Part shown: piece after piece, positions 7,641 through 16,274 of the stretch
Layout of the letters: each line of letters starts with the position of its first letter
Position numbering within the stretch: the stretch's first letter is position 1
From: an uncultured Alphaproteobacteria bacterium
GTDB lineage: Bacteria > Pseudomonadota > Alphaproteobacteria > UBA9655
Direction: 5' to 3'
Assembly (NCBI GenBank): GCA_937967795.1
Contig: CALBSK010000010.1
Location: forward strand, 1-64,000
Length of the DNA stretch: 64,000 nt
The notes under the pieces: model-generated
Seen by the model: the letters and a program-made list of their open reading frames with translations, nothing else
The model's database searches: none
Told to the model about the DNA's origin: nothing
Translations under genes and position numbers: made by a program

Positions 7641-7877
7641 TTAAAAAATATCCTCTTTAGGAGGGGCTAACTCATTTCTATAGGAAGAAAAATCTGGTGT
7701 TTCTTTTATGGCCTGAAAATCAAAAAAATGCGCCGACCAAGTCGATTTAGGATAATGATGGGTCAGCCATTCTTCTAAGGCCTTTCTTACAATTGCATTT
7801 TTAGAAATATGCTGCTGCTCAGCAACAAAAGAAAGTTTACTGACAACGTTGGGTGGCAAATAAATGCTAAGATTCAT
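7641..7877 (-). CDS. vapB: VapB-like antitoxin (ribbon-helix-helix)
   Basis: A 78-residue protein. Residues 1-40 (MNLSIYLPPNVVSKL, then HISKNAIVRKALEEWL) follow the ribbon-helix-helix DNA-binding pattern; the tail, with DFSSYRNELAPP, would wrap the toxin. It precedes vapC in the same direction, and a perfect inverted repeat upstream at 7902-7934 is the likely autoregulatory operator. VapB neutralises VapC and represses the operon. Confidence 0.82.
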   Translation of the reverse strand: MNLSIYLPPNVVSKLSFVAEQQHISKNAIVRKALEEWLTHHYPKSTWSAHFFDFQAIKETPDFSSYRNELAPPKEDIF

Positions 7878-7901
7878 CGGATCCCCCTCTAATCTTACCT
7901 A

Positions 7902-7934
7902 AACATAATATAATATAACATATTATATTATGTT
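7902..7934 (-). promoter_or_regulatory. Perfect inverted-repeat operator of vapBC
   Basis: Two 15-base arms, AACATAATATAATAT (7902-7916) and its exact complement (7920-7934), are separated by three bases. The site lies 25 bases upstream of the vapB start and contains TATAAT-like hexamers, so the promoter and the antitoxin-binding operator probably overlap. Confidence 0.75.
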
Positions 7935-7963
7935 TTGTAAATTTGCAAATCACGAAAAGAACG

Positions 7964-8890
7964 TTAAGCCGCTTTCTGTAATTCAAGCTCCTGCCGCACA
8001 GCTTTTTTTCGCTGCTGCTGGGTTTCGTAAATAGCAATATAGAGGGTGGCGGGGATAATAATGGCAGCCCCTAAAAGAGTGCTGACCGTTGGAAATTCTT
8101 GGAAAATAAGGAATCCAAAAATACCAGATAAAATAAGCTCAAAGTATTTAAAAGGCTGTAACGCGGAAACTTCAGTCGCTGCATAAGCTTTTAAAAGACA
8201 AAGTAAAATTAGACTTGCGCCACCGCCCAAAAGCAAGAGGAAAAAAAGCTCCTGAAAGGTGGGTGTTTGCCAGGTTAAAACGGCAGGAACAAATCCCAAG
8301 ATAGCTGTCCCAAGGGCGGAATAAAACAACATGGATAAAAGAGTTTCATCTTCAGTCAAAAGCTTCTTGTTGATGATATCAAGAGTAGCAAACATAATTG
8401 TGGAGGCCACAAGAGCAAGGGCCATCGGATTAAAAGTATCCCCTGTAGGATGCAAAGCAACAACAATCCCTAAAAATCCAAATAAAGTGGCAGCCCATCT
8501 CTGCCAACCTACCTGCTCTTTTAAAAAGACTTTGGCCAAAGGCAAAACAAAAAAAGGCGTGGTAAATGCTAATGTAGTGGCGAGTGTTAAAGGAAGGGCC
8601 GCAACTCCATAACACCAAGGAGCTATGGCTAACATTAACAGTAAAGCGCGGACACACTGCGCCCCAGGATAACGAGTCGTAAAGGCAGCTCTGCCCCGAA
8701 CTGCCATAAAAGGTAACAATACAAGGGTGCTGAAAAAGAAGCGGAAAAAAGCCACCTCTGCACCTGATAAGCGACCCCCCACATGCTTTATAAGAATGTC
8801 ATTTGAATTGCTAATGAAACAAACGACTAGCATCCAAAAAATTCCCTGGAGGTAGCCTTTTGAATTAAACCAAGAGCTTTGAGATATCAC
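7964..8890 (-). CDS. DMT-superfamily transporter (EamA)
   Basis: This 308-residue inner-membrane protein has about ten hydrophobic helices arranged as two EamA repeats. The first includes SNSNDILIKH and FFRFFFSTLVLLPF, and the second ends with a typical EamA C-terminal pair followed by a charged tail. It resembles the S-adenosylmethionine uptake carriers of intracellular alphaproteobacteria, but the substrate cannot be read from sequence alone. The start is GTG at 8890 with AGGAA upstream. It is transcribed against the phage genes on either side and so is probably another insertion in the module. Confidence 0.8.
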   Translation of the reverse strand: MISQSSWFNSKGYLQGIFWMLVVCFISNSNDILIKHVGGRLSGAEVAFFRFFFSTLVLLPFMAVRGRAAFTTRYPGAQCVRALLLMLAIAPWCYGVAALPLTLATTLAFTTPFFVLPLAKVFLKEQVGWQRWAATLFGFLGIVVALHPTGDTFNPMALALVASTIMFATLDIINKKLLTEDETLLSMLFYSALGTAILGFVPAVLTWQTPTFQELFFLLLLGGGASLILLCLLKAYAATEVSALQPFKYFELILSGIFGFLIFQEFPTVSTLLGAAIIIPATLYIAIYETQQQRKKAVRQELELQKAA

Positions 8891-8980
8891 GGCGCAATTC
8901 CTATATTATGTGTGAACATTTCCATCAGATCTAGTGACACTTTTTCCTCACGTCAACTCCTTATTTATAAAAAAGATAAT

Positions 8981-10810
8981 ATGAATATTTATTTAAAATG
9001 GAATTCCTTTTTTTTTAATAAAAAGGAAAATATTCCTATATTTGATTTAGAGATTTCTCAAGAAGAAGATCATTTTGCAAGGGCAAAATTGAATATCAAA
9101 GCGGGAATACTCTTGCCTCCTACAGGAACAGAAGGGACAATTCAAGGAGAAGGGGAGAAAATTTTTTTCAGGGGAGCTCTTGTCGGGGCACCTTTAAAAA
9201 TAGAGGGCCCTTTTGCAGAGATTCAACTCATTGCAAAACCTCCTGATTTCCAAGAAAAAATAATAGCTTTACAAAAAGACAATCGAATTCCCCCTTATTG
9301 GGATGATCTGTGGATTCGACCTGAAAAACAGACTCATTTTCAGGAAATTCAAGAGAGTCGAACCTCTTCTCTTTATTGTGACCGCCGAACAGGAAAACTT
9401 TTTCTCTCGGATTGGTTTGAGGGAAGGGAAAACTTATTTCTTGATCAACATTTTTTTCAAGACAGCCTTCACTTCAAAGCTGTTAACGCCCCCCTAAAAG
9501 CATGCACCATCAATGTGCACGCTCATTGGATTCAATCGGATAGTGGCATTTCAAACATGAGTTCTGATATCAGAAGAGCTTTTCCTCGTTTTAAAGTCAA
9601 TACCTATACCAAACAGGCCCTCTTAGAAAAATGGCCTGAGAGAGGACATCGTATTGGACGTTCAGGGTTTTGGATTATGAAAAGCGAACTCAAGCCCGTC
9701 ATTCCAAATTCTCCTCTCTATCCAAGGTATTCGCCACCGATTCCCCTTAGAAAAGAAGAAGATCACCTCCAGTCTTTCCGCATTGAACGACATTGGTTTA
9801 AACCCTTGCTTTGGGTCGGTTGGCATTATCAACAGAAACGAAAAGAAACGCTCTCTCTGACTCTCGAGCATGCTGTTCAAACCGTTTTCCCGGGAGAAGG
9901 AGAGGTTAAAGTTTTAGATTTTACACTTCAAAATATTAATCCCGATCCCAGAGCTTATCTGTGGCGTGAAGAAACCTTTTATCGAGAAGGCGCAAAAGTC
10001 ATCTTTAAAAATGAAATTTATCGGTGCAAAACAGCCCATTACTCAGGAATTTCCTTTGAGGAAGGACGCAAACATTGGACTTTTAAACGTTTTTTCCATA
10101 CTCCTTTAGGCCATTCAGCACGCTCCTCCTTCTTTCTCACAAAGCGTGGCTACCAAGCTGCCGAACATGCCATGGAACGTGCGAAAATTACCTTGGCTAA
10201 AAGCGCACGTTGTTTTGAAGTTTCATTTGAAGGGCCGTGGGAAACTTTATATGAGGTCACAACAGATACAACCCTATCTCTTATCGACTCCCGTTTGCCC
10301 GGCGGTAAAATTAAAGGAAAAGTGGTGAAATATGCCTTAATTGCAAAAGGAGAAACGGGAGAACGCTTTGTTCGAGTTACTCTCCTCTGTGCTGTGGGGC
10401 TGGGAGAGGCTGAAAAGACAGACTATAAATCTTTTCCGCATTATGCTCTTAATGATTATTGTGAAGAATCTTATCAAGTTTATGAAAACGCCGTTCAACA
10501 AACGCCATCAGGACTCTTTTATCTCCGGTATGATGATAAAGTACCCCCGCAAGGTATAAAAAGAGGCCCCTTTTTACGCCATATTGAACTCACTAATGGC
10601 CCTGAAGAACAAGAAGCAGAAATGAGGAAATATGCCTTAAATCTCCCTTTTTCTCTCAAAAAAGCCCTTTCTCATCAACCTACCCGTCTGCGTCTTTATT
10701 TTAAAGACCTGAGAACGAAAGAAAGACTCGAGCATTTAATCCCTGTAACCATGGCGGCCTCTTGGTCTGCACCGCAGCAATGTTCTCTTTATCAAGAGAA
10801 GGTATTTTGA
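8981..10810 (+). CDS. Large phage tail/baseplate-like protein with carbohydrate-binding-like motif
   Basis: A 609-residue protein with no firm family match. The N-terminal third has the alternating strand pattern FRGALVG...FAEIQLIAKPPDF seen in tail hub or baseplate proteins. Near residues 340-375 is the series YREGAKVIFKNEIYRC...H...W, which fits the chitin-binding CBM5/12-type consensus (aromatic, G-x-V, Y-x-C/A, H, W) found in phage tail and fibre proteins. The C-terminal part may be another strand-rich domain. The ATG at 8981 is preferred; a longer frame back to 8879 has no better ribosome site. It sits in the tail section of the module and is followed by two more tail-type genes. Confidence 0.6.
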   Translation: MNIYLKWNSFFFNKKENIPIFDLEISQEEDHFARAKLNIKAGILLPPTGTEGTIQGEGEKIFFRGALVGAPLKIEGPFAEIQLIAKPPDFQEKIIALQKDNRIPPYWDDLWIRPEKQTHFQEIQESRTSSLYCDRRTGKLFLSDWFEGRENLFLDQHFFQDSLHFKAVNAPLKACTINVHAHWIQSDSGISNMSSDIRRAFPRFKVNTYTKQALLEKWPERGHRIGRSGFWIMKSELKPVIPNSPLYPRYSPPIPLRKEEDHLQSFRIERHWFKPLLWVGWHYQQKRKETLSLTLEHAVQTVFPGEGEVKVLDFTLQNINPDPRAYLWREETFYREGAKVIFKNEIYRCKTAHYSGISFEEGRKHWTFKRFFHTPLGHSARSSFFLTKRGYQAAEHAMERAKITLAKSARCFEVSFEGPWETLYEVTTDTTLSLIDSRLPGGKIKGKVVKYALIAKGETGERFVRVTLLCAVGLGEAEKTDYKSFPHYALNDYCEESYQVYENAVQQTPSGLFYLRYDDKVPPQGIKRGPFLRHIELTNGPEEQEAEMRKYALNLPFSLKKALSHQPTRLRLYFKDLRTKERLEHLIPVTMAASWSAPQQCSLYQEKVF

Positions 10811-10834
10811 AATTGAATAAATCTCAAACTTTTT

Positions 10835-11008
10835 TTAGTTCTCACGAGAGCAGCAAGAAGAGAGATCTTTTACACAATACCCTTCCGGGGAGGCGCACCG
10901 GCATACTTGCCCATAGGGACATTCATAATCTGTCGTACAGTCTCGCGCCCACCCTTGACTCTGCCATACTGCAAATACACCTAAAACTAGAATCAATAAC
11001 TTTAGCAT
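10835..11008 (-). CDS. Small secreted Cys-rich peptide, seven cysteines
   Basis: A 57-residue minus-strand frame begins with a strong signal peptide (MLKLLILVLGVFAV) ending near residue 22. The mature part of about 35 residues holds Cys at 24, 30, 36, 38, 45, 52 and 53, spaced X5-X5-X1-X6-X6-X0. An AAGGAG site precedes the ATG at a slightly long spacing. The high cysteine density suggests a disulfide-stabilised exported peptide or metal binder. It lies in the gap between two phage genes and reads opposite to them, like the frames at 3619-3981. Confidence 0.6.
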   Translation of the reverse strand: MLKLLILVLGVFAVWQSQGWARDCTTDYECPYGQVCRCASPEGYCVKDLSSCCSREN

Positions 11009-11083
11009 GAGGAAGTTTTCTCCTTATTTATTTTTAAATCCATCATAAACATTTTAATTTTCCCTTAAAAGCAGAATTTATTT

Positions 11084-11953
11084 ATGCATATTTTACCTCC
11101 ATCCTTTTTTCATGAAGGGTATGAACCCTCTTCCGTTGAGTTAAACCAGGAAGAAGGCGTTCTGGAGATTTCTCACCCTTCAGAATGTGTTCTTATTGAA
11201 GAGTGCAAAATCGTTCCAGAAATCCTTATTTTAAGATGTGTATTGCGTCCCCTCCCTCTTATGGACAAAACGATAAAAGCTCACTTGATTTCAGAAGGAG
11301 AAAGTTTGAAAGAAACTTTACTTTATGATCCAGAGAGTGTGAATTATGGGTATGAACTTGAGGTTGAAAAGTCTCAATGGCAAGGGGTGGCTTTAGAGTA
11401 TGCGGGAATTGGTCGTGGAGTTCATCAGGGGGAATCTTTTGTTTTTTATGGAAAAGACATCGCCATTGGAAAGATTAAGTGTGGGTCTCCCCTTTATCTG
11501 AAGCCTTTTAAAGTTGAATCCAACACCTATCAAGAACGATCCACAACCCTTGTCTCAGGCCAAGTCCTCATCTCTCCCCCTGGTATCTTAGATAGTCGAG
11601 TTTTACGAGGATATGGGGGATATTACAAAGAAGGAATCCTTCTTGAAGAGATTCAGCAGGTTTACTATGCCTTGACCTCAACTCATACACAAACGCGAAT
11701 ACGGCTTTTTAGCTCTTCATTCTTACACAAGCAGCATACGCCCCCTCCTCAAGGTGGAAAAGATTCAGATCAATATATAATTTATAATCCTGTGCCGCAA
11801 AGGGAGGAATCTCTAACCCTTCCTGGCGCAGTTTCAGCAGGGTATGCACATCTTTCTATTGCTACGGAATGGGGTGATATTCCTTTTTCTTCTTTTCTCT
11901 GTGAGCCCATCCCGGGTCATCCGACCAATGTAAACATTTATTTTAAACCTTAA
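11084..11953 (+). CDS. Phage tail-region protein, unknown family
   Basis: This 289-residue protein has no recognised domain. It is rich in predicted beta strands and has a soluble, acidic composition with no signal peptide. Its place between the putative hub protein and a short fibre-like protein, and the 12-base gap before the next gene, suggest a minor tail or fibre component. The region around residues 160-200 has VLISPPGILDSRVLRGYGGYY, resembling structural tail proteins only in general character. Confidence 0.5.
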   Translation: MHILPPSFFHEGYEPSSVELNQEEGVLEISHPSECVLIEECKIVPEILILRCVLRPLPLMDKTIKAHLISEGESLKETLLYDPESVNYGYELEVEKSQWQGVALEYAGIGRGVHQGESFVFYGKDIAIGKIKCGSPLYLKPFKVESNTYQERSTTLVSGQVLISPPGILDSRVLRGYGGYYKEGILLEEIQQVYYALTSTHTQTRIRLFSSSFLHKQHTPPPQGGKDSDQYIIYNPVPQREESLTLPGAVSAGYAHLSIATEWGDIPFSSFLCEPIPGHPTNVNIYFKP

Positions 11954-11965
11954 AAGGAGATCTTG

Positions 11966-12490
11966 ATGTCACTAGTTTATCGCTCAGAAAAGGGTACACC
12001 GCTTTTGGCTGACGAAATTGATGAAAATTTCAGAGAGCTTGATACGCGTTTAAAAACGCTTGAAGACCATCCAGAGATGGGAGAAGGCCTTGGACAAATT
12101 CAAATCCGAGACGGCAAAATCACCTTTACAGGAACGTTTGGCACGGATTTTGGAACATTTGCACTCCCCAAAGCTAATCTCAAGCCATGTGGCCTTTGGG
12201 CTCCTCAAATATCTTATCAAAAGCTCGACTTAGTTGTTTATCAAACCACTCTTTATTGCTGCGCTCAAGAACATGTGAGCACTCTTTGGTCTCAAGATTT
12301 TGAAGTATGGAAAGAGGTGTTATCTCTTCCTTCTCCCCCTTCCTCCTCTCTTCCTCTTTATGAAAAAGCGACGTTGCCTGTAGAAGAGAGTCTTGGAAAG
12401 CTGGCCATTCTTCTCGATGAGGAAGGGCCTCAGATCATCTTTTTTAATGGAAAATTATGGCAACGTCTTATGAAAGGAGAGTCCTTATAA
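11966..12490 (+). CDS. Phage tail fibre-like protein with carbohydrate-binding-like motif
   Basis: This 174-residue protein starts at 11966 after AAAAGGAGA. Residues 14-30 (DEIDENFRELDTRLKTLE) follow a pattern common at the start of short phage tail fibre and trimerisation segments. Around residues 70-110 the series GLWAP...YQKLDLVVYQTTLYCC...H...W fits the CBM5/12-type motif, as in the large tail protein upstream. It ends TAATG, overlapping the hydrolase start by one base. It is probably an adhesin or host-recognition component. Confidence 0.6.
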   Translation: MSLVYRSEKGTPLLADEIDENFRELDTRLKTLEDHPEMGEGLGQIQIRDGKITFTGTFGTDFGTFALPKANLKPCGLWAPQISYQKLDLVVYQTTLYCCAQEHVSTLWSQDFEVWKEVLSLPSPPSSSLPLYEKATLPVEESLGKLAILLDEEGPQIIFFNGKLWQRLMKGESL

Positions 12491-12903
12491 TGGATCACGA
12501 TCTCGATATTGTCGCCCGTACTCTTTATGGAGAAGCGCGGGGAGAGTATGCCCAAGCAGGACCAGCAGCTCTTATTGCTGTTGCTAATGTCATTGTAAAT
12601 CGCCTTAAGAAAGGGGAACGTTATGGAAAAACACTGACGGAAGTCTGTTTAAAACACCGTCAATTTTCTTGCTGGAATGCGGGCGATCCCAATCGGCCCC
12701 TCATTCAACAAGAAGATCTTGAGAAAGACCCCCTTTTTGTTCTCTGCAAAAATGTAGCCCGTAAAGTAAGCCAGGAGGAATGGCCTGATTTGACACGAGG
12801 AAGTGACCATTATCATGCTCTCTCGTGCAAACCCTCTTGGTCGAGGGCCCATAAGATTAAGCTTCGTTTGGGGCACCATATTTTCTATAAATTGGATGAG
12901 TGA
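12490..12903 (+). CDS. SleB-type cell-wall hydrolase
   Basis: A 137-residue protein matching the SleB/Hydrolase_2 family, which cleaves peptidoglycan glycan strands. Visible marks are ARTLYGEARGE near the N-terminus with the probable catalytic Glu, VANVIVNRL, QFSCWN, and the late SDHYHA...PSWSR segment. The ATG at 12490 overlaps the previous stop (TAATG), so it is preferred over an upstream in-frame start. No signal peptide is seen, so release would depend on the holin encoded next. GTA and prophage clusters of alphaproteobacteria use such hydrolases for lysis. Confidence 0.85.
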   Translation: MDHDLDIVARTLYGEARGEYAQAGPAALIAVANVIVNRLKKGERYGKTLTEVCLKHRQFSCWNAGDPNRPLIQQEDLEKDPLFVLCKNVARKVSQEEWPDLTRGSDHYHALSCKPSWSRAHKIKLRLGHHIFYKLDE

Positions 12904-13451
12904 GACCTCCCATGAGTCTTCCAATTTTGGCCTTTGCTCATGCCTTAACAGAGCTCGCACCTCTGATCAGTCGTTGGCTAGGGGGAGAGCAAAGCGAAAA
13001 GAGAGCCCATAAAATTACGGATATTGCTAAGGAGATTACGGGAGAAAAGGACCCCTTACAAGTTCTTCAATCCCTTAAAGCAGATCCCAAATTAGTCATC
13101 GACTTTCAGCAAGCCATTCTAAAAATGGCGCATGAGGTAGACCTAGCGGAATATAAGGATCGAGAAAGCGCCAGACTCAGGGACATCGCCTTAGCACAAG
13201 CTGGGCGAAGTAATTTACGAGCCGACATCATGGTCATTTCGGCAGCCTTAGGCCTGATTGCCTGCCTCATTACGATCACCCTTTACCGAACAAGCCTTCC
13301 AGGAGAAGCCGTTGGTATCATTTCCACCATTGCTGGAATTTTTGGAGCCTGCCTTAAGGATGCTTATGCCTTTGAGTTTGGCTCCTCTCGTGGAAGTAAA
13401 CTTAAAGATAACAAGCTTTCTGCAATGTTTTTATCGAAGCATAATACATAG
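12900..13451 (+). CDS. GTA-type three-TM holin
   Basis: A 183-residue protein resembling the family described as holin of 3 TMs for gene-transfer release (PF11351). It begins with a hydrophobic/amphipathic segment (LPILAFAHALTELAPLI), has a charged middle with KITDIAKEITG and DFQQAILKMAHEVDLAEYKDRESAR, and then two membrane helices around residues 108-150. A GTG start at 12900 overlaps the hydrolase stop (GTGA); an ATG at 12912 is an alternative with no better ribosome site. It would make membrane holes for the SleB-like enzyme, ending the phage/GTA lysis operon. Confidence 0.8.
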   Translation: MRPPMSLPILAFAHALTELAPLISRWLGGEQSEKRAHKITDIAKEITGEKDPLQVLQSLKADPKLVIDFQQAILKMAHEVDLAEYKDRESARLRDIALAQAGRSNLRADIMVISAALGLIACLITITLYRTSLPGEAVGIISTIAGIFGACLKDAYAFEFGSSRGSKLKDNKLSAMFLSKHNT

Positions 13452-13494
13452 CCTCCATGTTGGATAAAGAGCAAACAAGAAGGTACGTCTGTGA

Positions 13495-13512
13495 CCCCCA
13501 CGAAAGTGGGGG
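13495..13512. repeat. Hairpin repeat CCCCCAC-GAAA-GTGGGGG
   Basis: A second copy of the GAAA-loop hairpin seen at 3492-3507, here with a seven-base stem. It lies between the convergent holin and cckA genes and may act as a transcript end structure or be a dispersed repeat. Confidence 0.6.
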
Positions 13513-13587
13513 CCACCATGACGATAACCATATGTTTTCACATATAAAAAAAGAATTCTTACTCAATACTGAGAGGGCATAACTCTT

Positions 13588-16053
13588 TCAAGAAGCATTC
13601 TTTAAAGAAGAGGCCTGATCGTCCAAAATTCCTTTCACCCGAACGGCAAGATCATTCAAACTAAAAGGTTTGGCAAGGAATTGGATTTGAGCATTATCCT
13701 TGATTCGGTTATAGAAGGTATCTTCTGTATATCCTGAAATAAAAAGAATTTTGGGGCTTACCTCCAACTGGCTAATTTCATTAATAAACGTGGGGCCATC
13801 CATGTGTGGCATGACCACATCAGAAATCACAAGGTCAATTTTTTCCTCCGTCGATTTTATAAATTTAAGCGCTTCTTCACCATTCATCGCTTCAATAACT
13901 TGATATCCTTTACTTCGCAAGGCACGCGCACTAAAAAGTCTTACAGCATCTTCATCTTCAACTAATAAAATGGTGCTTGATCCTGTCAAATCAGAAGGGG
14001 ATGGTTTTTCTTGCTTGAGAAGCGGAGCTGGAGCAGTATATTCGGCAGTATAATGCGGCAGGTAAATACTAAAGGTCGTTCCTACTCCTACCGTCGAATT
14101 AACATAAATAAAGCCTCCTGTTTGTTTGACAATTCCATAAACTGTGGAAAGCCCCAACCCTGTTCCAGAACCCACTTCTTTGGTAGAAAAAAAAGGATCA
14201 AAAATACGATCAATGATTTCAGGCTTAATTCCTACGCCTGTATCGGCAATTTCTAAGAGAACATATGAACCCGCAGGAATGATGTCGTGACCATAACGTT
14301 TGGCTTTTTTTAACTCACAATTTTGAGTCGTCAGTGAAATAGTACCGCCCCCTTCCATTGCATCACGAGCATTGACAACCATATTAATAATCACTTGTTC
14401 AAACTGCCCTTGATCCACAAGGACAAGGCCTAATTCTCGGCTATGTTTAATTTTAAGCTCTATATTCGATCCAATAAGACGGCGTAAAAGAGCTGAGAGT
14501 TCCGCAAGACATTCGGTGATATCAAGAACCTTGGGTTGTAGAGTTTGTTGGCGCGAAAAAGCGAGAAGCTGGCGAACAAGGTTAGCCGCCCTATTCGCAT
14601 TTTGTTTTATTTGCATAATATCTGTAAAGGATTGATCTCCCGGCGAATGACGAAGAAGCATAAGATCACAAAATCCAATCATAGCCGTTAAAAGATTATT
14701 AAAGTCATGAGCAATTCCACCTGCAAGTTGCCCCACTGCTTGCATTTTTTGAGATTGAGCCAGTTGAGTTTCAAAACGTTTTTGTTCTGTAATCTCATGA
14801 AATAATATAAAAAATCCCTTTTGGTTTTTTATTGAGAGTGAAGCAAAATAGGCAGAAACAATGGATTCACGATTATCATTAAAATGAATTTCTAAAGGAG
14901 TCCCATCATTGATTCCATTGAAAAAGGTATGAAGAGCGTTTTTAATTTCCTCTTTTTGGAAATCGGCTACAAGATCCAAAAATGAGGTTCCTCGAATAGA
15001 TCGTCCATCAAGCAAAAATTTTTCTCGGAATAAAGTATTTGAATCTTGAATTTGCCCCTGTTCATTCAAACAAATGAGAGGCATAGGCGTCATTTCCAAA
15101 ACCTTGCTCATATCACTTTGAGTTGCAAAAGGCGTATAAAGATTGAGAAGGGAATAGGTGATAAATCCTCCTTCCGTTGGAATAAGTTTTTGTTCAAGAA
15201 AGGCACTTTTTATACGCGAAGAAGATGTTATAAAATCATATTTCCCTTGGATCTCAGAAAGTTTAATGGGATCTTGACTCCGTGACTTAACGATAAATTT
15301 TGAAAATGAAGTTCCTACAATTTCTTTCCGAGTATACCCTAACCACTGAGCAAATTTCTCATTACAAAATACAACGATACCTTTCTCATTCAGCGAGAAA
15401 AGTCCCTCAGCCGCATGATCCAAAAACAAAGTTAATATTTTTATCTCAGAGAGCTGCTTAAAATCTTCACCCTTCTTCAAACTTACATGAGAGCATTGCC
15501 ACAAGGCGTTATTTCCAAAGGGAATAGAGGAAATCTGCCAAGATTCTCTCCCTTTCTTCCCGTTTAAATGAAGGGTTTCTCTTTTTGTTTCTCTTTGATA
15601 AAAACTCTCGACAAGACAATTAAATGCTTCTCGACTTTCGGAAGAAGACAATGCGCTTTTCAAAAAAGGGATACTTTCTGCCCACCAACACTCCTCCCGA
15701 GCTTTTTTATTCCCATAGTAAAAGTGAAGATCGGGAGTCAAAATAAGAAGAGGCATCTGAATCGCCTCAAAAGCTTGAGATGTGACTTGGTGTTTTTGAG
15801 CAGAACATTTTAATTGGTGAAGTTTTATAAGTAATACCATCACCATTATTGCTGCACACCCTACCATAGCCAGGGTGGCAAAGAAAAACATAAGTTGGTC
15901 TGAAAATAACATCATGATCGCCCCCAAAAGGGCAAGAACACTTATATTTATAATACAAAGCGTCCAAACATACCCTAATTCCTGGAAGCGAGAAGGGAGC
16001 GTTAAAAGGATTTTAAAATAAGTTTGAAGCTTGTTGCGCAACATGCCCTTCAT
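13588..16053 (-). CDS. cckA: CckA-type hybrid histidine kinase
   Basis: This 821-residue inner-membrane sensor kinase has two hydrophobic helices (about 31-50 and 55-77), PAS-like regions (about 90-190, 205-310 and 320-425), a HisKA domain with the phosphorylated His near 449 in the motif GGIAHDFNNLL, an HATPase domain with NMVVNARDAM and DTGVG and GTGLGLSTVYG boxes, and a C-terminal receiver (about 705-815) with LVISDVVMPHMDG. This order is that of CckA, the kinase/phosphatase that feeds the ChpT-CtrA relay controlling the cell cycle. In Rhodobacter capsulatus the same relay controls GTA production and release, so the position convergent to a GTA-type holin is notable. Clean full-length frame. 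Confidence 0.9.
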   Translation of the reverse strand: MKGMLRNKLQTYFKILLTLPSRFQELGYVWTLCIINISVLALLGAIMMLFSDQLMFFFATLAMVGCAAIMVMVLLIKLHQLKCSAQKHQVTSQAFEAIQMPLLILTPDLHFYYGNKKAREECWWAESIPFLKSALSSSESREAFNCLVESFYQRETKRETLHLNGKKGRESWQISSIPFGNNALWQCSHVSLKKGEDFKQLSEIKILTLFLDHAAEGLFSLNEKGIVVFCNEKFAQWLGYTRKEIVGTSFSKFIVKSRSQDPIKLSEIQGKYDFITSSSRIKSAFLEQKLIPTEGGFITYSLLNLYTPFATQSDMSKVLEMTPMPLICLNEQGQIQDSNTLFREKFLLDGRSIRGTSFLDLVADFQKEEIKNALHTFFNGINDGTPLEIHFNDNRESIVSAYFASLSIKNQKGFFILFHEITEQKRFETQLAQSQKMQAVGQLAGGIAHDFNNLLTAMIGFCDLMLLRHSPGDQSFTDIMQIKQNANRAANLVRQLLAFSRQQTLQPKVLDITECLAELSALLRRLIGSNIELKIKHSRELGLVLVDQGQFEQVIINMVVNARDAMEGGGTISLTTQNCELKKAKRYGHDIIPAGSYVLLEIADTGVGIKPEIIDRIFDPFFSTKEVGSGTGLGLSTVYGIVKQTGGFIYVNSTVGVGTTFSIYLPHYTAEYTAPAPLLKQEKPSPSDLTGSSTILLVEDEDAVRLFSARALRSKGYQVIEAMNGEEALKFIKSTEEKIDLVISDVVMPHMDGPTFINEISQLEVSPKILFISGYTEDTFYNRIKDNAQIQFLAKPFSLNDLAVRVKGILDDQASSLKNAS

Positions 16054-16274
16054 TGATTGCTAAATATGTTAATAATCATGTAAGTATTATTAACAAAAGT
16101 CAAACAAAAAGCTATTCAATGGACCAGAAAGTTGCGGGAGGATGGTCAGCCTATCGAGCTCACCACACGGCCACTTCTTCATATTCGTGAAATCTTGGGT
16201 GTATGGGCCATTTACTTTTTTATAAAAATCATTAAACTCGCGCCATAATTAAGAATATAAGCTGGAGAGGCAAA
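16054..16274. other. Intergenic region with a short orphan plus-strand frame
   Basis: The 221 bases between the divergent cckA and secretin genes should hold both promoters. From about 16110 to 16249 one plus-strand frame stays open (containing KLREDGQPIELTTRPLLHIRE) but has no convincing start or ribosome site. It could be a gene remnant; I do not recognise it. Confidence 0.3.

Noticed and set aside
8879..8980. N-terminal extension of the large tail protein
   Set aside because: The extra residues overlap the divergent transporter's promoter region, contain no domain signal and have no ribosome site.
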